From: JAFDVL01 sp043736395
GTDB taxonomy: Bacteria > Acidobacteriota > Blastocatellia > RBC074
DNA length: 13,856 nucleotides
NCBI GenBank assembly: GCA_043736395.1
Contig: JAYTCQ010000109.1
Location: forward strand, 1 to 13,856
Reading direction: 5' to 3'
Under the pieces are notes generated by a model. That model was given only the letters and a program-made list of their open reading frames with translations, did no database searches and was not told the DNA's origin. The translations under genes and the position numbers were made by a program. Position 1 is the first letter of the stretch. Each line of letters opens with the position of its first letter. This document shows, in pieces, positions 1-6,636 of the stretch.

Positions 1-389
1 TTTGTCAAACTGCTACAGAGCAGCATTGAAAACGCAGCTGTCGACGTTTTACTTAAACGACTAGACCATTTTTTAGAGGTTACATAAGACCCGGCTAAAC
101 TTCCTGAAGCGGCAACTATGACGGCGGCTGGTGCTCCTAACAACAATGAGATTAAAAACAAAAAGATTCCGCCGCCTGAGATAAAAACTTTAGTTCCGGG
201 AATTTGTATCGGGAAACAACTGAGGAGCACCACCACCAGCGCTCCACATCCTACCTGTATCAGAAGTATCCGATCCAATTTGACCAATTCAGTAACAGCA
301 TAGATTAAAGAAGCCATTCCCAGGCAAAGCGAAAAGAGCCAGTATGGGTTGTTTTTGAATTTGTATTCCTGGCTCTGCAGTATGCCCAT
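1..389 (-). CDS. Partial integral membrane protein, N-terminal 129 residues
   Basis: An open frame with no stop runs from an ATG at 389 off the left edge, so only the N-terminus is visible. It begins MGILQSQEYKF and is strongly hydrophobic. Likely membrane segments lie at about residues 17-31, 43-63, 72-94 and from about 115 on, with a basic stretch (TSKKWSSRLSK) at about 101-111. An in-frame stop lies just upstream (411-413) and no other ATG fits. There is no clear Shine-Dalgarno sequence. Multi-pass N-termini of this kind often precede GGDEF, HD-GYP or histidine kinase output domains in Acidobacteriota-like genomes. That assignment is inference only, since the output part is outside the window. 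Two palindromes 26-70 bases upstream may control it. The short plus-strand frame at 118-303 is its shadow. Confidence 0.7.
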   Translation of the reverse strand, partial: MGILQSQEYKFKNNPYWLFSLCLGMASLIYAVTELVKLDRILLIQVGCGALVVVLLSCFPIQIPGTKVFISGGGIFLFLISLLLGAPAAVIVAASGSLAGSYVTSKKWSSRLSKTSTAAFSMLLCSSLT

Positions 390-799
390 AGGTAATGTAA
401 ACGATTGATTTTAAACTTCTAGAAGTACTCATCACTTCTTATGATTTTTTTCATAAGAACGCACGCGAAAGCTATTTAAGTGCAATTTATACGCCACAAT
501 TTAAGAGAATAAAGATGATCTTTAATGAAAAGAATTAAGGCTAAAATGACTGAACGCAATTCTGATGGAACGAGGGGTTTTAGGCACTAATAAATTGTAA
601 CTTCGGTCAGAAAGACTGAGTAACAACTTCTCTTATGAACAAATTATCAGAAAAAAATAATGAAGAGAATAATTTAAGGGGGACTTTATTTAGCTACCAG
701 GTATCCAGGTGGACAATAACAAGTAAAAGCTGACTTTTTTTGATATGTGAGGACAACAAATGTTGTTAATTATTTTACTTACCACGACAATGCAGGAAA
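390..799. other. AT-rich intergenic gap with palindromes, no convincing gene
   Basis: These 410 bases separate the outward-reading membrane gene from the 3' end of dtd. They hold two palindromes near the left side (415-426 and 436-459) and several tiny open frames, the longest at 635-733 (32 residues) and 760-819 (19 residues). None has a recognisable product. A 12-base match (425-436) to the palindromic repeat at the right end of the window is present. I see no RNA gene. Confidence 0.5.
415..459. promoter_or_regulatory. Pair of perfect palindromes upstream of the membrane gene
   Basis: ACTTCTAGAAGT at 415-426 is a perfect 12-base palindrome. It is followed by a perfect 9-bp inverted repeat, TTCTTATGA at 436-444 and its complement at 451-459, around six T residues. 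Both lie just upstream of the start at 389. Low GC and the lack of a trailing T tract on the coding side make an operator or a transcript hairpin more likely than a terminator. The regulator is unknown. Confidence 0.35.
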
Positions 800-1252
800 T
801 CAACCACTGGAATCTTTAGAATCCAACCAGATTGTAACTGGTCCGGAGTTGTGAATTTCAACCAACATCTCAGCACCAAAAACCCCGGTTTGAACTGTCA
901 GTCCCATTTCCTGAATTTTTTCCACAAAGGAATCACACATTGGGGCCGCAAGTTCCGGTTTAGCAGCTTCGCCAAAATCAGGTCTGCGCCCCTTGCGACA
1001 ATTAGCATAAAGCGTAAATTGTGAAATCACTAAAATTTCGGCTTTAACATCCAAAGCTGATAAATTAAATTTTCCTTTGGCATCAGCAAAAATGCGCAAA
1101 TTCAGCAGTTTGCTGACAAGCCATTCGAGGTCGGCAGCGGTGTCTTCCTGGCCAATCCCAAGCAAGACCACTAAACCAGTTTTGATACTTCCAGTTTCAC
1201 GCCCGGCGACAGTTACCTTTCCTTGAATGACTCTTTGTAAAAGTGCGCGCAT
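800..1252 (-). CDS. dtd: D-aminoacyl-tRNA deacylase
   Basis: DTD hydrolyses D-amino acids, and mischarged glycine, from tRNA in the cytoplasm, so that D-residues do not enter translation. The 150-residue product is the usual length. It starts with the family signature MRALLQRV and carries both active-site motifs: SQFTL at residues 77-81 and the Gly-cisPro motif GPVT at 137-140 (within NSGPVTIW). The C-terminus is complete. The ATG at 1252 is the family's standard start, although no good Shine-Dalgarno sequence precedes it. The gene lies downstream of the small acidic protein gene on the same strand, beyond a hairpin terminator at 1306-1346, so it may be transcribed separately. No oddities are seen. 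Confidence 0.95.
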   Translation of the reverse strand: MRALLQRVIQGKVTVAGRETGSIKTGLVVLLGIGQEDTAADLEWLVSKLLNLRIFADAKGKFNLSALDVKAEILVISQFTLYANCRKGRRPDFGEAAKPELAAPMCDSFVEKIQEMGLTVQTGVFGAEMLVEIHNSGPVTIWLDSKDSSG

Positions 1253-1305
1253 AAATTTTGCAGGATGTTAGGCAGGAAATAATTCTTGACGAGTAAAATT
1301 ATAAA

Positions 1306-1346
1306 CGGAGATTACCGAAAAATTTACATGTTTCCGGCAATCTCCG
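1306..1346 (-). terminator. Intrinsic terminator downstream of the small acidic protein gene
   Basis: CGGAGATTACCG at 1306-1317 pairs with CGGCAATCTCCG at 1335-1346 (11 of 12 pairs, one A/C mismatch) around a 17-base loop. Read on the minus strand, the stem is followed by a U-rich run (TTTATAATTTTA). It sits 12 bases after the stop of the gene at 1359-1700, so it probably ends that transcript before dtd. Confidence 0.65.
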
Positions 1347-1358
1347 TAGCTTAAAAAT

Positions 1359-1700
1359 TTAGTTTACTGTTTCTTCGGCGGGAGCTACAGCTTCAACTTC
1401 TGAAGTAGTTTTTGAGGAAATTCCTTCATCACCCTGCGCTTGAGAAGCAAGTTTTTCAAGGTCTTCATCAGTGGCTTCATCAGGATTGATGCCAAGCTTT
1501 TCAAGCAGCGAATTCACATCAACGCCGGACGCGCCAAGCTTGTCCGTCAATTGACTGAGCATTTGCGGCTTATCTCCACCTAACGATCCCACTAACGAAC
1601 CCGCCATTCCGAGCAAGCCGCCATCTGTTTTTTCTTCTTCACCGTCTTTATTACCTGAGACCTGATCTACCAGGCCTCCAACCATGTCTTGCCATCCCAT
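1359..1700 (-). CDS. Small acidic glycine-rich protein of unknown function
   Basis: I do not recognise this gene with confidence. The start is taken at the ATG at 1700 (MGWQDMVGGLVDQ) because AAGGAAAGGG lies just upstream. A start 14 codons earlier would translate through that ribosome site. The 113-residue product has a short amphipathic N-terminus, a charged run (about 17-26), a Gly/Leu segment resembling GLLGMAGSLVGSLGG (about 28-42), a helical part (LTDKLGASGVDVNSLLEKLG, about 52-71) and a very acidic, low-complexity tail rich in E, D, S and T. It has no signal peptide. The Gly-Leu N-terminus followed by a small helical domain recalls YidB/DUF937-type proteins, but the match is only by feel. 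Transcription probably ends at the hairpin at 1306-1346. Confidence 0.7.
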   Translation of the reverse strand: MGWQDMVGGLVDQVSGNKDGEEEKTDGGLLGMAGSLVGSLGGDKPQMLSQLTDKLGASGVDVNSLLEKLGINPDEATDEDLEKLASQAQGDEGISSKTTSEVEAVAPAEETVN

Positions 1701-1937
1701 AATGAACCCTTTCCTTTTTGTAAAATTAAACTTCGCAACCAAAGAGGAATTCTTCGATTGACAGACCCAGAGTATTTTTGTGAAAAATACGTTCAGAGAG
1801 TAAAACTGATTAATTGAAAACTCAATCTACTACCAATGTTTAAGGCATTAAATTTTACTTTCTGGCTTTAAAATTACATTTTCTGTTACGTGACAAAAAA
1901 CGATTCTTGACTTGGATGTTATAAATTTGTCAGTATG

Positions 1938-1973
1938 CAGCGAACCGCCAGCACGGTCCCTCGCTCGGCGCTG
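1938..1973. repeat. GC-rich dyad element just upstream of the exported-protein gene
   Basis: These 36 bases have 27 G or C (75%) within a strongly AT-rich leader. CAGCG at 1938-1942 and CCG at 1945-1947 pair with CGG at 1966-1968 and CGCTG at 1969-1973, giving eight pairs with a two-base bulge. It lies 10 bases before the Shine-Dalgarno sequence of the next gene. It could be a dispersed intergenic repeat or a leader hairpin; I cannot tell from one copy. Confidence 0.3.
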
Positions 1974-1998
1974 ATTGTTTTGTGGAGGACTTTATATC

Positions 1999-2985
1999 GT
2001 GCGTCAGCCTATTTGCTTTTCTTTCTCTCTTAAATTTTCATTCTTGACCATATTTCTTACCGGCTTAATGCTGACGACGGCGTTTGCACAGCAATTGCCC
2101 GGGGACTTACCAATCATGGAGTCAACCAGAGAAGTCAAAACAACTTCTCTTGCAACTCCACGCGTCGCTCTCGGCAAAGACCTTTACTGCGCCGGATTTA
2201 TTAGTCAAACAGAAGTCAAAAGCGACCTGCGAATTATTGGCAGCGAAGAAGAAAATCTTATCGCTTATTACAGCCAGGGAAATACTGTTTACTTTGAAAT
2301 CGGAGCGCAAAATGTTCGCCCTGAAATGCTTTTTTCAATTGTTCGTCCACTGGGAGAGTTCAAATATCCCTTCAAAGAAAACAAGAAATCTTTGGGAGTT
2401 TTCACCCAGGAATTAGGCGTGCTTCGCGTTCTTGCAGTACAAGGCAAAGTCGCCACCGCGCGCATCATTTTTTCCTGTGATGACATTAAGCACGGAGACT
2501 TATTATTACCTTTTCAAGAACGACAAGCTCCCGTGACAGATTTCAAAAATTCGCTTCCACGCTATCAACAAACCTCTGGTCAAAAAACCGGACGCATTGT
2601 GATGCAGCGTGAACATCGAGAAATGATCAGCCCTCGTGATGTCGTTTACATTGATCTTGGTTCAGAAAGCGGCGTCACGGTCGGTGATAAATTTACGATC
2701 TTCCGCCAGACTCCAAGAGACGGGAGCTTCGTGCGTTTTCGCGATGACAATGTAACGGTGCAAAGCAACAGTGACTTCGGCAGTGATAAGTTAAAAGGCG
2801 GCGCTGACTCTAACGATAAATCACATCAATGGCGGCAGGATGTGGAAAACAATCGAGCTGAAATTCCGAAAAAAATCGTTGGAGAATTGGTTGTTATCGC
2901 CGTCAAAGGCAAAGCCTCAACAGCAATTGTGACGCGTACGACGCAGGAAGTTCATAACGGCGATACGATTGAAGTGTTGAAATAA
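1999..2985 (+). CDS. Exported protein with two FlgT-C-like modules, function unknown
   Basis: The start is taken as the GTG at 1999: GGAGGA at 1984-1989 sits nine bases before it, and the resulting N-terminus is a clean signal peptide of 30 residues ending LTTAFA before QQ. The mature protein is periplasmic or surface exposed. A module at about 214-326 has VYIDLGSESGVTVGDKFTIF, then VGELVVIAVKGK and a closing NGDTIEVL. This resembles the C-terminal domain of FlgT and similar beta domains of envelope proteins. A second, diverged copy lies at about 95-172 (VYFEIGAQ, LGVLRVLAVQGK, HGDLLLPF). A polar insert rich in D, S, N and K (about 247-290) interrupts the second copy. There is no LysM or enzyme motif. 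A strong terminator follows. The role is not known; a structural or anchoring part in the envelope is a guess. Confidence 0.8.
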   Translation: MRQPICFSFSLKFSFLTIFLTGLMLTTAFAQQLPGDLPIMESTREVKTTSLATPRVALGKDLYCAGFISQTEVKSDLRIIGSEEENLIAYYSQGNTVYFEIGAQNVRPEMLFSIVRPLGEFKYPFKENKKSLGVFTQELGVLRVLAVQGKVATARIIFSCDDIKHGDLLLPFQERQAPVTDFKNSLPRYQQTSGQKTGRIVMQREHREMISPRDVVYIDLGSESGVTVGDKFTIFRQTPRDGSFVRFRDDNVTVQSNSDFGSDKLKGGADSNDKSHQWRQDVENNRAEIPKKIVGELVVIAVKGKASTAIVTRTTQEVHNGDTIEVLK

Positions 2986-3002
2986 AATATTTTCTTGTAT
3001 TG

Positions 3003-3040
3003 AAAAAGGGAGCCGGAAATATTCTTGCTCCCTTTTTATT
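3003..3040 (+). terminator. Strong rho-independent terminator
   Basis: AAAAAGGGAGC at 3003-3013 pairs perfectly over 11 bp with GCTCCCTTTTT at 3027-3037, with a 13-base loop and a T-rich continuation to 3040. It follows the stop of the gene at 1999-2985 by 17 bases and ends only about 25 bases before the next start at 3064. The next gene is therefore reached by read-through or from a promoter overlapping the terminator. Confidence 0.85.
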
Positions 3041-3063
3041 TTGAAAATTTGCTGGAGAAATCA

Positions 3064-3681
3064 ATGAAACGTACGATCATCCTTACTGCACTTCTGGCTC
3101 TTTTAGCGACGAGTATTTTCGCACAACGTCGACCGACACTAACAGACGATGACGTTGAAGCGGCAAAAAAACCAAAGGTGGAAGAAAAAACCAAGCCAAG
3201 TGAGACTTCCTCAGCGCGTACTAATTCAACATGGATAGAAGTTGCACCAGCTTTGAGCGGATTCAAAATCTTAATGCCAGCTCAGCCGAAGGCAAGCTTA
3301 CAACCACAAGATCTCCCGATGCTGGGCACTACAGAATTTCACCAGTTGCAAATCAGCGATGACAAGGATTTCTATCAAATAGTTTATTTTAAATTGCCTG
3401 AGTCTAAATCCGTCAACACAAACAGCAAATCATTTCAAGAAGCTTTTTTTGTTGGAATGGCTAAAGGATTTATGGAAAAAGTTGAGGGTGAATTGATAAA
3501 AGACACTGCGATCAATCATCTGGGTTACGAAGGACGCGAAATTCAAATTAAAACATCATCTGCGATGGTGTGGAGCCGCATGTTTATGATTAACGGTACA
3601 ATGTATTCATTAACTATCGGATCCCCGAATGAAGTGACAGAAAATCAGAAAAGGTTCTTCAGTTCATTTCAAATAAAATAA
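3064..3681 (+). CDS. Exported protein of unknown function
   Basis: The start is the ATG at 3064, with GGAG at 3054-3057 six bases before it. A longer frame from 3025 would run through the terminator hairpin. The first 20 residues (MKRTIILTALLALLATSIFA) are a signal peptide, cleaved before QRR. A disordered linker rich in K, E, T and S follows (about 24-55), then one globular domain (57-205). Its pattern is W-I-E-V near the start, FKILMPAQP at 67-75, YQIVYFKLP at 104-112, LGYEGREIQIK at 153-163, a basic RMFMINGTMYSLTIG strand pair (172-186) and a final FFSSFQIK. This resembles small secreted domains common in Acidobacteriota and in PsbP/DUF1795-like folds. No catalytic residues are evident. 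It may be expressed at low level because of the terminator upstream. Confidence 0.75.
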   Translation: MKRTIILTALLALLATSIFAQRRPTLTDDDVEAAKKPKVEEKTKPSETSSARTNSTWIEVAPALSGFKILMPAQPKASLQPQDLPMLGTTEFHQLQISDDKDFYQIVYFKLPESKSVNTNSKSFQEAFFVGMAKGFMEKVEGELIKDTAINHLGYEGREIQIKTSSAMVWSRMFMINGTMYSLTIGSPNEVTENQKRFFSSFQIK

Positions 3682-3717
3682 GGAAATAAAAATTTTCGTT
3701 TCCTCGTGAGTTTACTC

Positions 3718-4422
3718 TCACTTCCTTTGTTTTACCTTCTCGTCAATTCCTAATTTCTCCCGCGCATTCAAATAAAATTGATAGAAATATCCGTACATTG
3801 ACCAGCAGGACGAAATAACTACGACCCATAACATCGCGCGTCCCAAGCCATAAAAAATCATTCGTACATCAAGAGCCGTCACGTCCCCTGCGCCGAAGAC
3901 GTGCGTTAATGCCACACCCATTTCGGGAACAGTCCAAAAAGCAATAATCGGGAACGCTTTGGTTTCAACGGGCGGCGCGCCTGACACCGAAGCCATCAGC
4001 AATAAAAGGATCGCCAACACCTGCGACACCATTTTAAATTTGCCTGCTGTGGAGGCAGCAATCGCCCATCCTTCGGTCGCTGCAATGGAACGCAGCCCTG
4101 ACACAGCAAATTCACGTCCGATGATAATCACGACTGCCCAGGCTGGCGCGAGGCGGTTTTCGACTAATGAAATCAAGGCTGAAGAGATCAACAGCTTATC
4201 GGCTATCGGATCAAGTAAAATCCCAAGCCGCGAAACCTGTTTGCGTTTGCGTGCAATGTAGCCATCAAAATAATCCGTTGCCGCCGCTACCACAAATAAT
4301 CCAACCGCCATGATGTGCTGCGGTAATCCGAACCAATTCTCCGAAAACTTCGTCAGCAACACCACCACCAATAACGGCGCAATGAAGATGCGAAGAAGAG
4401 TTAGGGAGTTGGGTAAATTCAT
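3718..4422 (-). CDS. pgsA: CDP-diacylglycerol-glycerol-3-phosphate 3-phosphatidyltransferase
   Basis: PgsA transfers a phosphatidyl group from CDP-diacylglycerol to glycerol 3-phosphate, the committed step to phosphatidylglycerol and cardiolipin, in the inner membrane. The CDP-alcohol phosphatidyltransferase motif is complete: D53-G54, A57-R58, G67, D71 and D75, with family spacing. The N-terminus MNLPNSLTLLRIFIAP is typical of PgsA rather than phosphatidylserine synthase. Several hydrophobic helices follow. At 234 residues it is longer than most PgsA proteins (about 180-200). The extra length lies in a loop at about 146-187 (SGAPPVETKAF and onward) and a charged tail. It is downstream of nadE on the same strand, with a palindromic element filling the gap, and no Shine-Dalgarno sequence is visible. 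Its 3' end converges on the exported-protein gene, with only weak short stems between. Confidence 0.92.
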   Translation of the reverse strand: MNLPNSLTLLRIFIAPLLVVVLLTKFSENWFGLPQHIMAVGLFVVAAATDYFDGYIARKRKQVSRLGILLDPIADKLLISSALISLVENRLAPAWAVVIIIGREFAVSGLRSIAATEGWAIAASTAGKFKMVSQVLAILLLLMASVSGAPPVETKAFPIIAFWTVPEMGVALTHVFGAGDVTALDVRMIFYGLGRAMLWVVVISSCWSMYGYFYQFYLNAREKLGIDEKVKQRK

Positions 4423-4430
4423 AGGAAGGT

Positions 4431-4490
4431 GATCGGTGATCGGTGGTCAGTAATCGGCTTTTTTCCGATCACCGTCCACCGACCACTATC
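4431..4490. repeat. Imperfect palindromic repeat between nadE and pgsA
   Basis: The left arm (4431-4457, units such as GATCGGT and GGTCAGT) and the right arm (4465-4490) pair over about 26 bases, with five mismatches and one gap, around the loop CTTTTTT. The right arm contains the nadE stop codon (TAG on the minus strand, 4486-4488). The left arm ends eight bases before the pgsA ATG. Short units of about seven bases repeat inside each arm. It could act as a processing or attenuation hairpin within the transcript, or be a mobile palindromic repeat. Confidence 0.75.
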
Positions 4491-6219
4491 CTCGATATAC
4501 ATTCGTAATCGGCATTCTGCGATCACGTCCAAACGCTCGTGTCGTCACTTTAATTCCCGGTGCGGCCTGACGGCGTTTGTATTCGTTGATGTCTACGGTT
4601 CTGACAACCCAGCGCACAGTTTCTTCGTTGAAGCCTTCGGCGATAATCGCCTCAATGCTCATATCCTGTTCGACGTACATTTCTAAAATCGCGTCGAGAA
4701 TTTCATACGGCGGCAATGAATCCTGATCTTTTTGATCGTCGCGCAGTTCGGCGGACGGCGGACGCGTAATTATATATTCAGGAATCACTGGCGCGGCTCC
4801 GCGTTGATTCACGTAATAACAAAGCTCGTAGACCAACATTTTCGGGACGTCTTTAATGACCGTTAAGCCGCCGCACATATCGCCGTACAATGTTGAATAG
4901 CCCACACTCGTCTCGCTTTTATTGCCAGTGGAAAGCACCAGCGCACCGAATTTATTCGAGAGCGCCATCAAAATATTTCCGCGAATTCGGGCTTGCAGAT
5001 TTTCTTCTGCGATTCCCATCGGCGTCCCCGCAAACGCAGGCTTCAGCATTTCCAGGTACTGCTTGAACGTATCTTCAATCGCAATTTCTTCGTATTGCAC
5101 TCCCAGATTTTCCGCCAGCAATTTTGCATCACGCCCACTTTCAGAAGACGAATATCGTGTTGGCATAAACACGCAGCGTACCTTGTCAGCACCAAGTGCG
5201 TCCGCCGCAATGCAGGCAACAATCGCAGAATCTACGCCGCCGGATAATCCGATGACAACGCGCTCGAATCCGTTTTTGCGGACGTAATCGCGAGTGCCAA
5301 GTACTAATGCTTTATAGGTTTCTTCCGCTCTGGAAAGTCGTGGCGCGATGGTGGATTCAATTTTTTCACGCGATTTCGTTTCATATTTTTCCGCTAACAC
5401 GATTTTTTCGGCACGCATCCCTTCGCTGAAAACGTCAACGCGTTCCTGACGACGACGCGGATCGTATAAGCGTTCGCGGAAAACTCTTTCCGTATTAATA
5501 TCGGCAAAAATCAATTCTTCCTCGAAGACTTTGCCACGTGCGATTAAACCTCCGCGCTCATCAAAAACCAGACTATCACCATCGAAAACCAATTCGTCCT
5601 GCCCACCAACTAAATTCACGTACGCCAAAGCCACCGCGTTGTCTTCGGCTCGCGTAGCCAGCATTCGTTCACGGTCTCCACCCTTCGCAGAATGGTAGGG
5701 CGAGGCAGAAACATTGACAATGATGTGCGCTCCGGCTAAGGATTGAACCTGCGTCGGACCGCCGGGATACCAGATATCTTCGCAAATATTGACACCGATC
5801 AAGACATCGCCAAGCTGAAAAATCGGAGCGGTTTCCCCGGCTTTGAAATACCGATAGTCATCAAAGACGCCGTAATTCGGCAGATATGTTTTGTGATAGA
5901 CGCCCTTAAGTTCGCCGTCATAAATCACCGCCGCCGCGTTGTGAATATCAGTCGTTTTATTTACGAATCCAACTATCGTCGTGATTTCTTTGGAAGCCGC
6001 GATAATCTCATCCAATGCTTGCAAATTCGCAGAAATAAATTGCGGCTTGAGCAATAAATCTTCCGGCGGATAACCCGTGATCGCCAGCTCCGGCAATGCA
6101 ATAATATCTGCGCCCTGATTTCTGGCTTGCTCAATGTAGTGAATGATTTTTGCGGTGTTGCCCGCGATGTCTCCCATTCGGGGATTGATCTGAGCAAGTG
6201 CGATGCGAATAGTAGTCAT
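4486..6219 (-). CDS. nadE: Glutamine-dependent NAD+ synthetase
   Basis: This enzyme makes NAD+ from nicotinic acid adenine dinucleotide with ATP, taking ammonia from glutamine. It is the last step of NAD synthesis and is cytoplasmic. The 577 residues comprise two domains. The N-terminal nitrilase-type glutaminase has the triad E44 (PELAITGYPPEDLL), K110 (YHKTYLPN) and C146 (NICEDIW). The C-terminal synthetase has the ATP-pyrophosphatase loop SGGVDS at 326-331, then LSTGNKSE and GDMCGG. Both domains look intact and full length. The ATG at 6219 is the only start that fits the family N-terminus, and no Shine-Dalgarno sequence is seen. The gene follows the microcompartment vertex gene after 39 bases, so it is probably co-transcribed with the shell genes. 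The stop codon lies in a palindromic repeat. Confidence 0.96.
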   Translation of the reverse strand: MTTIRIALAQINPRMGDIAGNTAKIIHYIEQARNQGADIIALPELAITGYPPEDLLLKPQFISANLQALDEIIAASKEITTIVGFVNKTTDIHNAAAVIYDGELKGVYHKTYLPNYGVFDDYRYFKAGETAPIFQLGDVLIGVNICEDIWYPGGPTQVQSLAGAHIIVNVSASPYHSAKGGDRERMLATRAEDNAVALAYVNLVGGQDELVFDGDSLVFDERGGLIARGKVFEEELIFADINTERVFRERLYDPRRRQERVDVFSEGMRAEKIVLAEKYETKSREKIESTIAPRLSRAEETYKALVLGTRDYVRKNGFERVVIGLSGGVDSAIVACIAADALGADKVRCVFMPTRYSSSESGRDAKLLAENLGVQYEEIAIEDTFKQYLEMLKPAFAGTPMGIAEENLQARIRGNILMALSNKFGALVLSTGNKSETSVGYSTLYGDMCGGLTVIKDVPKMLVYELCYYVNQRGAAPVIPEYIITRPPSAELRDDQKDQDSLPPYEILDAILEMYVEQDMSIEAIIAEGFNEETVRWVVRTVDINEYKRRQAAPGIKVTTRAFGRDRRMPITNVYRG

Positions 6220-6258
6220 AATACTTTGGGAAGATCAGGGGAGGCTGAGAGGGGTTAA

Positions 6259-6528
6259 TTAATCGGCGACTTCAACGGTATCAATAATACCAATAATCGC
6301 CGCATCAATCGGACGATCTTTCATTCCTTCCGCCAGCCGAGCACTGCTGCCAGACACAACTAAAACTTTTTCGCGCACGCCTGCACCGACTGTGTCTACA
6401 GCCACGAGGTAGTTGTTTTCGTCCTCGCCTTTCAGCGTGATTGGACGGACCAGCAAAAGCTTACTTCCGTGCAAACGTTCGTCCTTGCGCGTCGCAACGA
6501 CTGTCCCGATGACTCTGGCGATAATCAT
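6259..6528 (-). CDS. Microcompartment pentameric vertex protein, EutN/CcmL family
   Basis: EutN/CcmL (BMC-P) proteins form the pentamers that cap the corners of bacterial microcompartments. The 89-residue product starts MIIARVIGTVVATRKDERL, the family signature, followed by GSKLLLVRPI, VAVDTVGAGVREKVLVVSGSSAR (about 44-66) and a closing AIIGIIDTVEV. Length and motifs are typical. The reading frame extends 16 codons further upstream, but those codons (MNFLTANRELSTAN) come entirely from a palindromic repeat, so the ATG at 6528 is preferred. No Shine-Dalgarno sequence precedes it; the repeat ends four bases before the start. The hexameric shell gene lies immediately upstream, and nadE is downstream. 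A single vertex gene beside a single hexamer gene suggests a minimal shell or one completed by genes elsewhere. Confidence 0.93.
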   Translation of the reverse strand: MIIARVIGTVVATRKDERLHGSKLLLVRPITLKGEDENNYLVAVDTVGAGVREKVLVVSGSSARLAEGMKDRPIDAAIIGIIDTVEVAD

Positions 6529-6532
6529 AAAA

Positions 6533-6636
6533 TAGTTCGCAGTAGATAGTTCGCGGTTCGCAGTAAGAAAGTTCACAGTTCGCAGTAAATGCAGTTCACA
6601 AGAGACTGCGAACCGCGAACTTCCTGCTGCGAACTA
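6533..6636. repeat. Long palindromic repeat filling the gap between the two shell genes
   Basis: Arms 6533-6564 and 6605-6636 are 32 bases each and match as an inverted repeat at 29 of 32 positions. Both arms begin TAGTTCGCAG when read outward-in. The 40-base centre holds further copies of the same unit (AGTTCGCAGT, GTTCACAGT), giving five or six units in all. The right arm supplies the TAG stop of the BMC-H gene (6634-6636), and the left arm ends four bases before the vertex-gene ATG, so the element occupies essentially the whole gap. It may attenuate expression between hexamer and pentamer, which are needed in very unequal amounts. Confidence 0.85.

Noticed and set aside
635..819. Short plus-strand frames at 635-733 (32 residues) and 760-819 (19 residues, with GAGGA upstream).
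   Set aside because: The first has no ribosome site, the second runs into the 3' end of dtd, both are of low complexity, and neither resembles a known small protein.
1018..1031. TTGTGA followed by TCAC inside dtd, resembling a Rex operator.
   Set aside because: The half-sites are too close together for a Rex operator and the site is inside a coding region far from any promoter.
3681..3721. Possible bidirectional terminator between the convergent exported-protein and pgsA genes (AGGAAA with TTTCCT, GTGAG with CTCAC).
   Set aside because: Stems are only five or six pairs and AT-rich, with no convincing T tract in either direction.
4429..4686. Plus-strand frames antisense to nadE and the nadE/pgsA repeat.
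   Set aside because: They are shadows of an intact, fully conserved nadE frame.
6529..6576. Longer start for the vertex-protein gene (16 extra residues).
   Set aside because: The extra codons are translated palindromic repeat, and the family begins at MIIARVIG.
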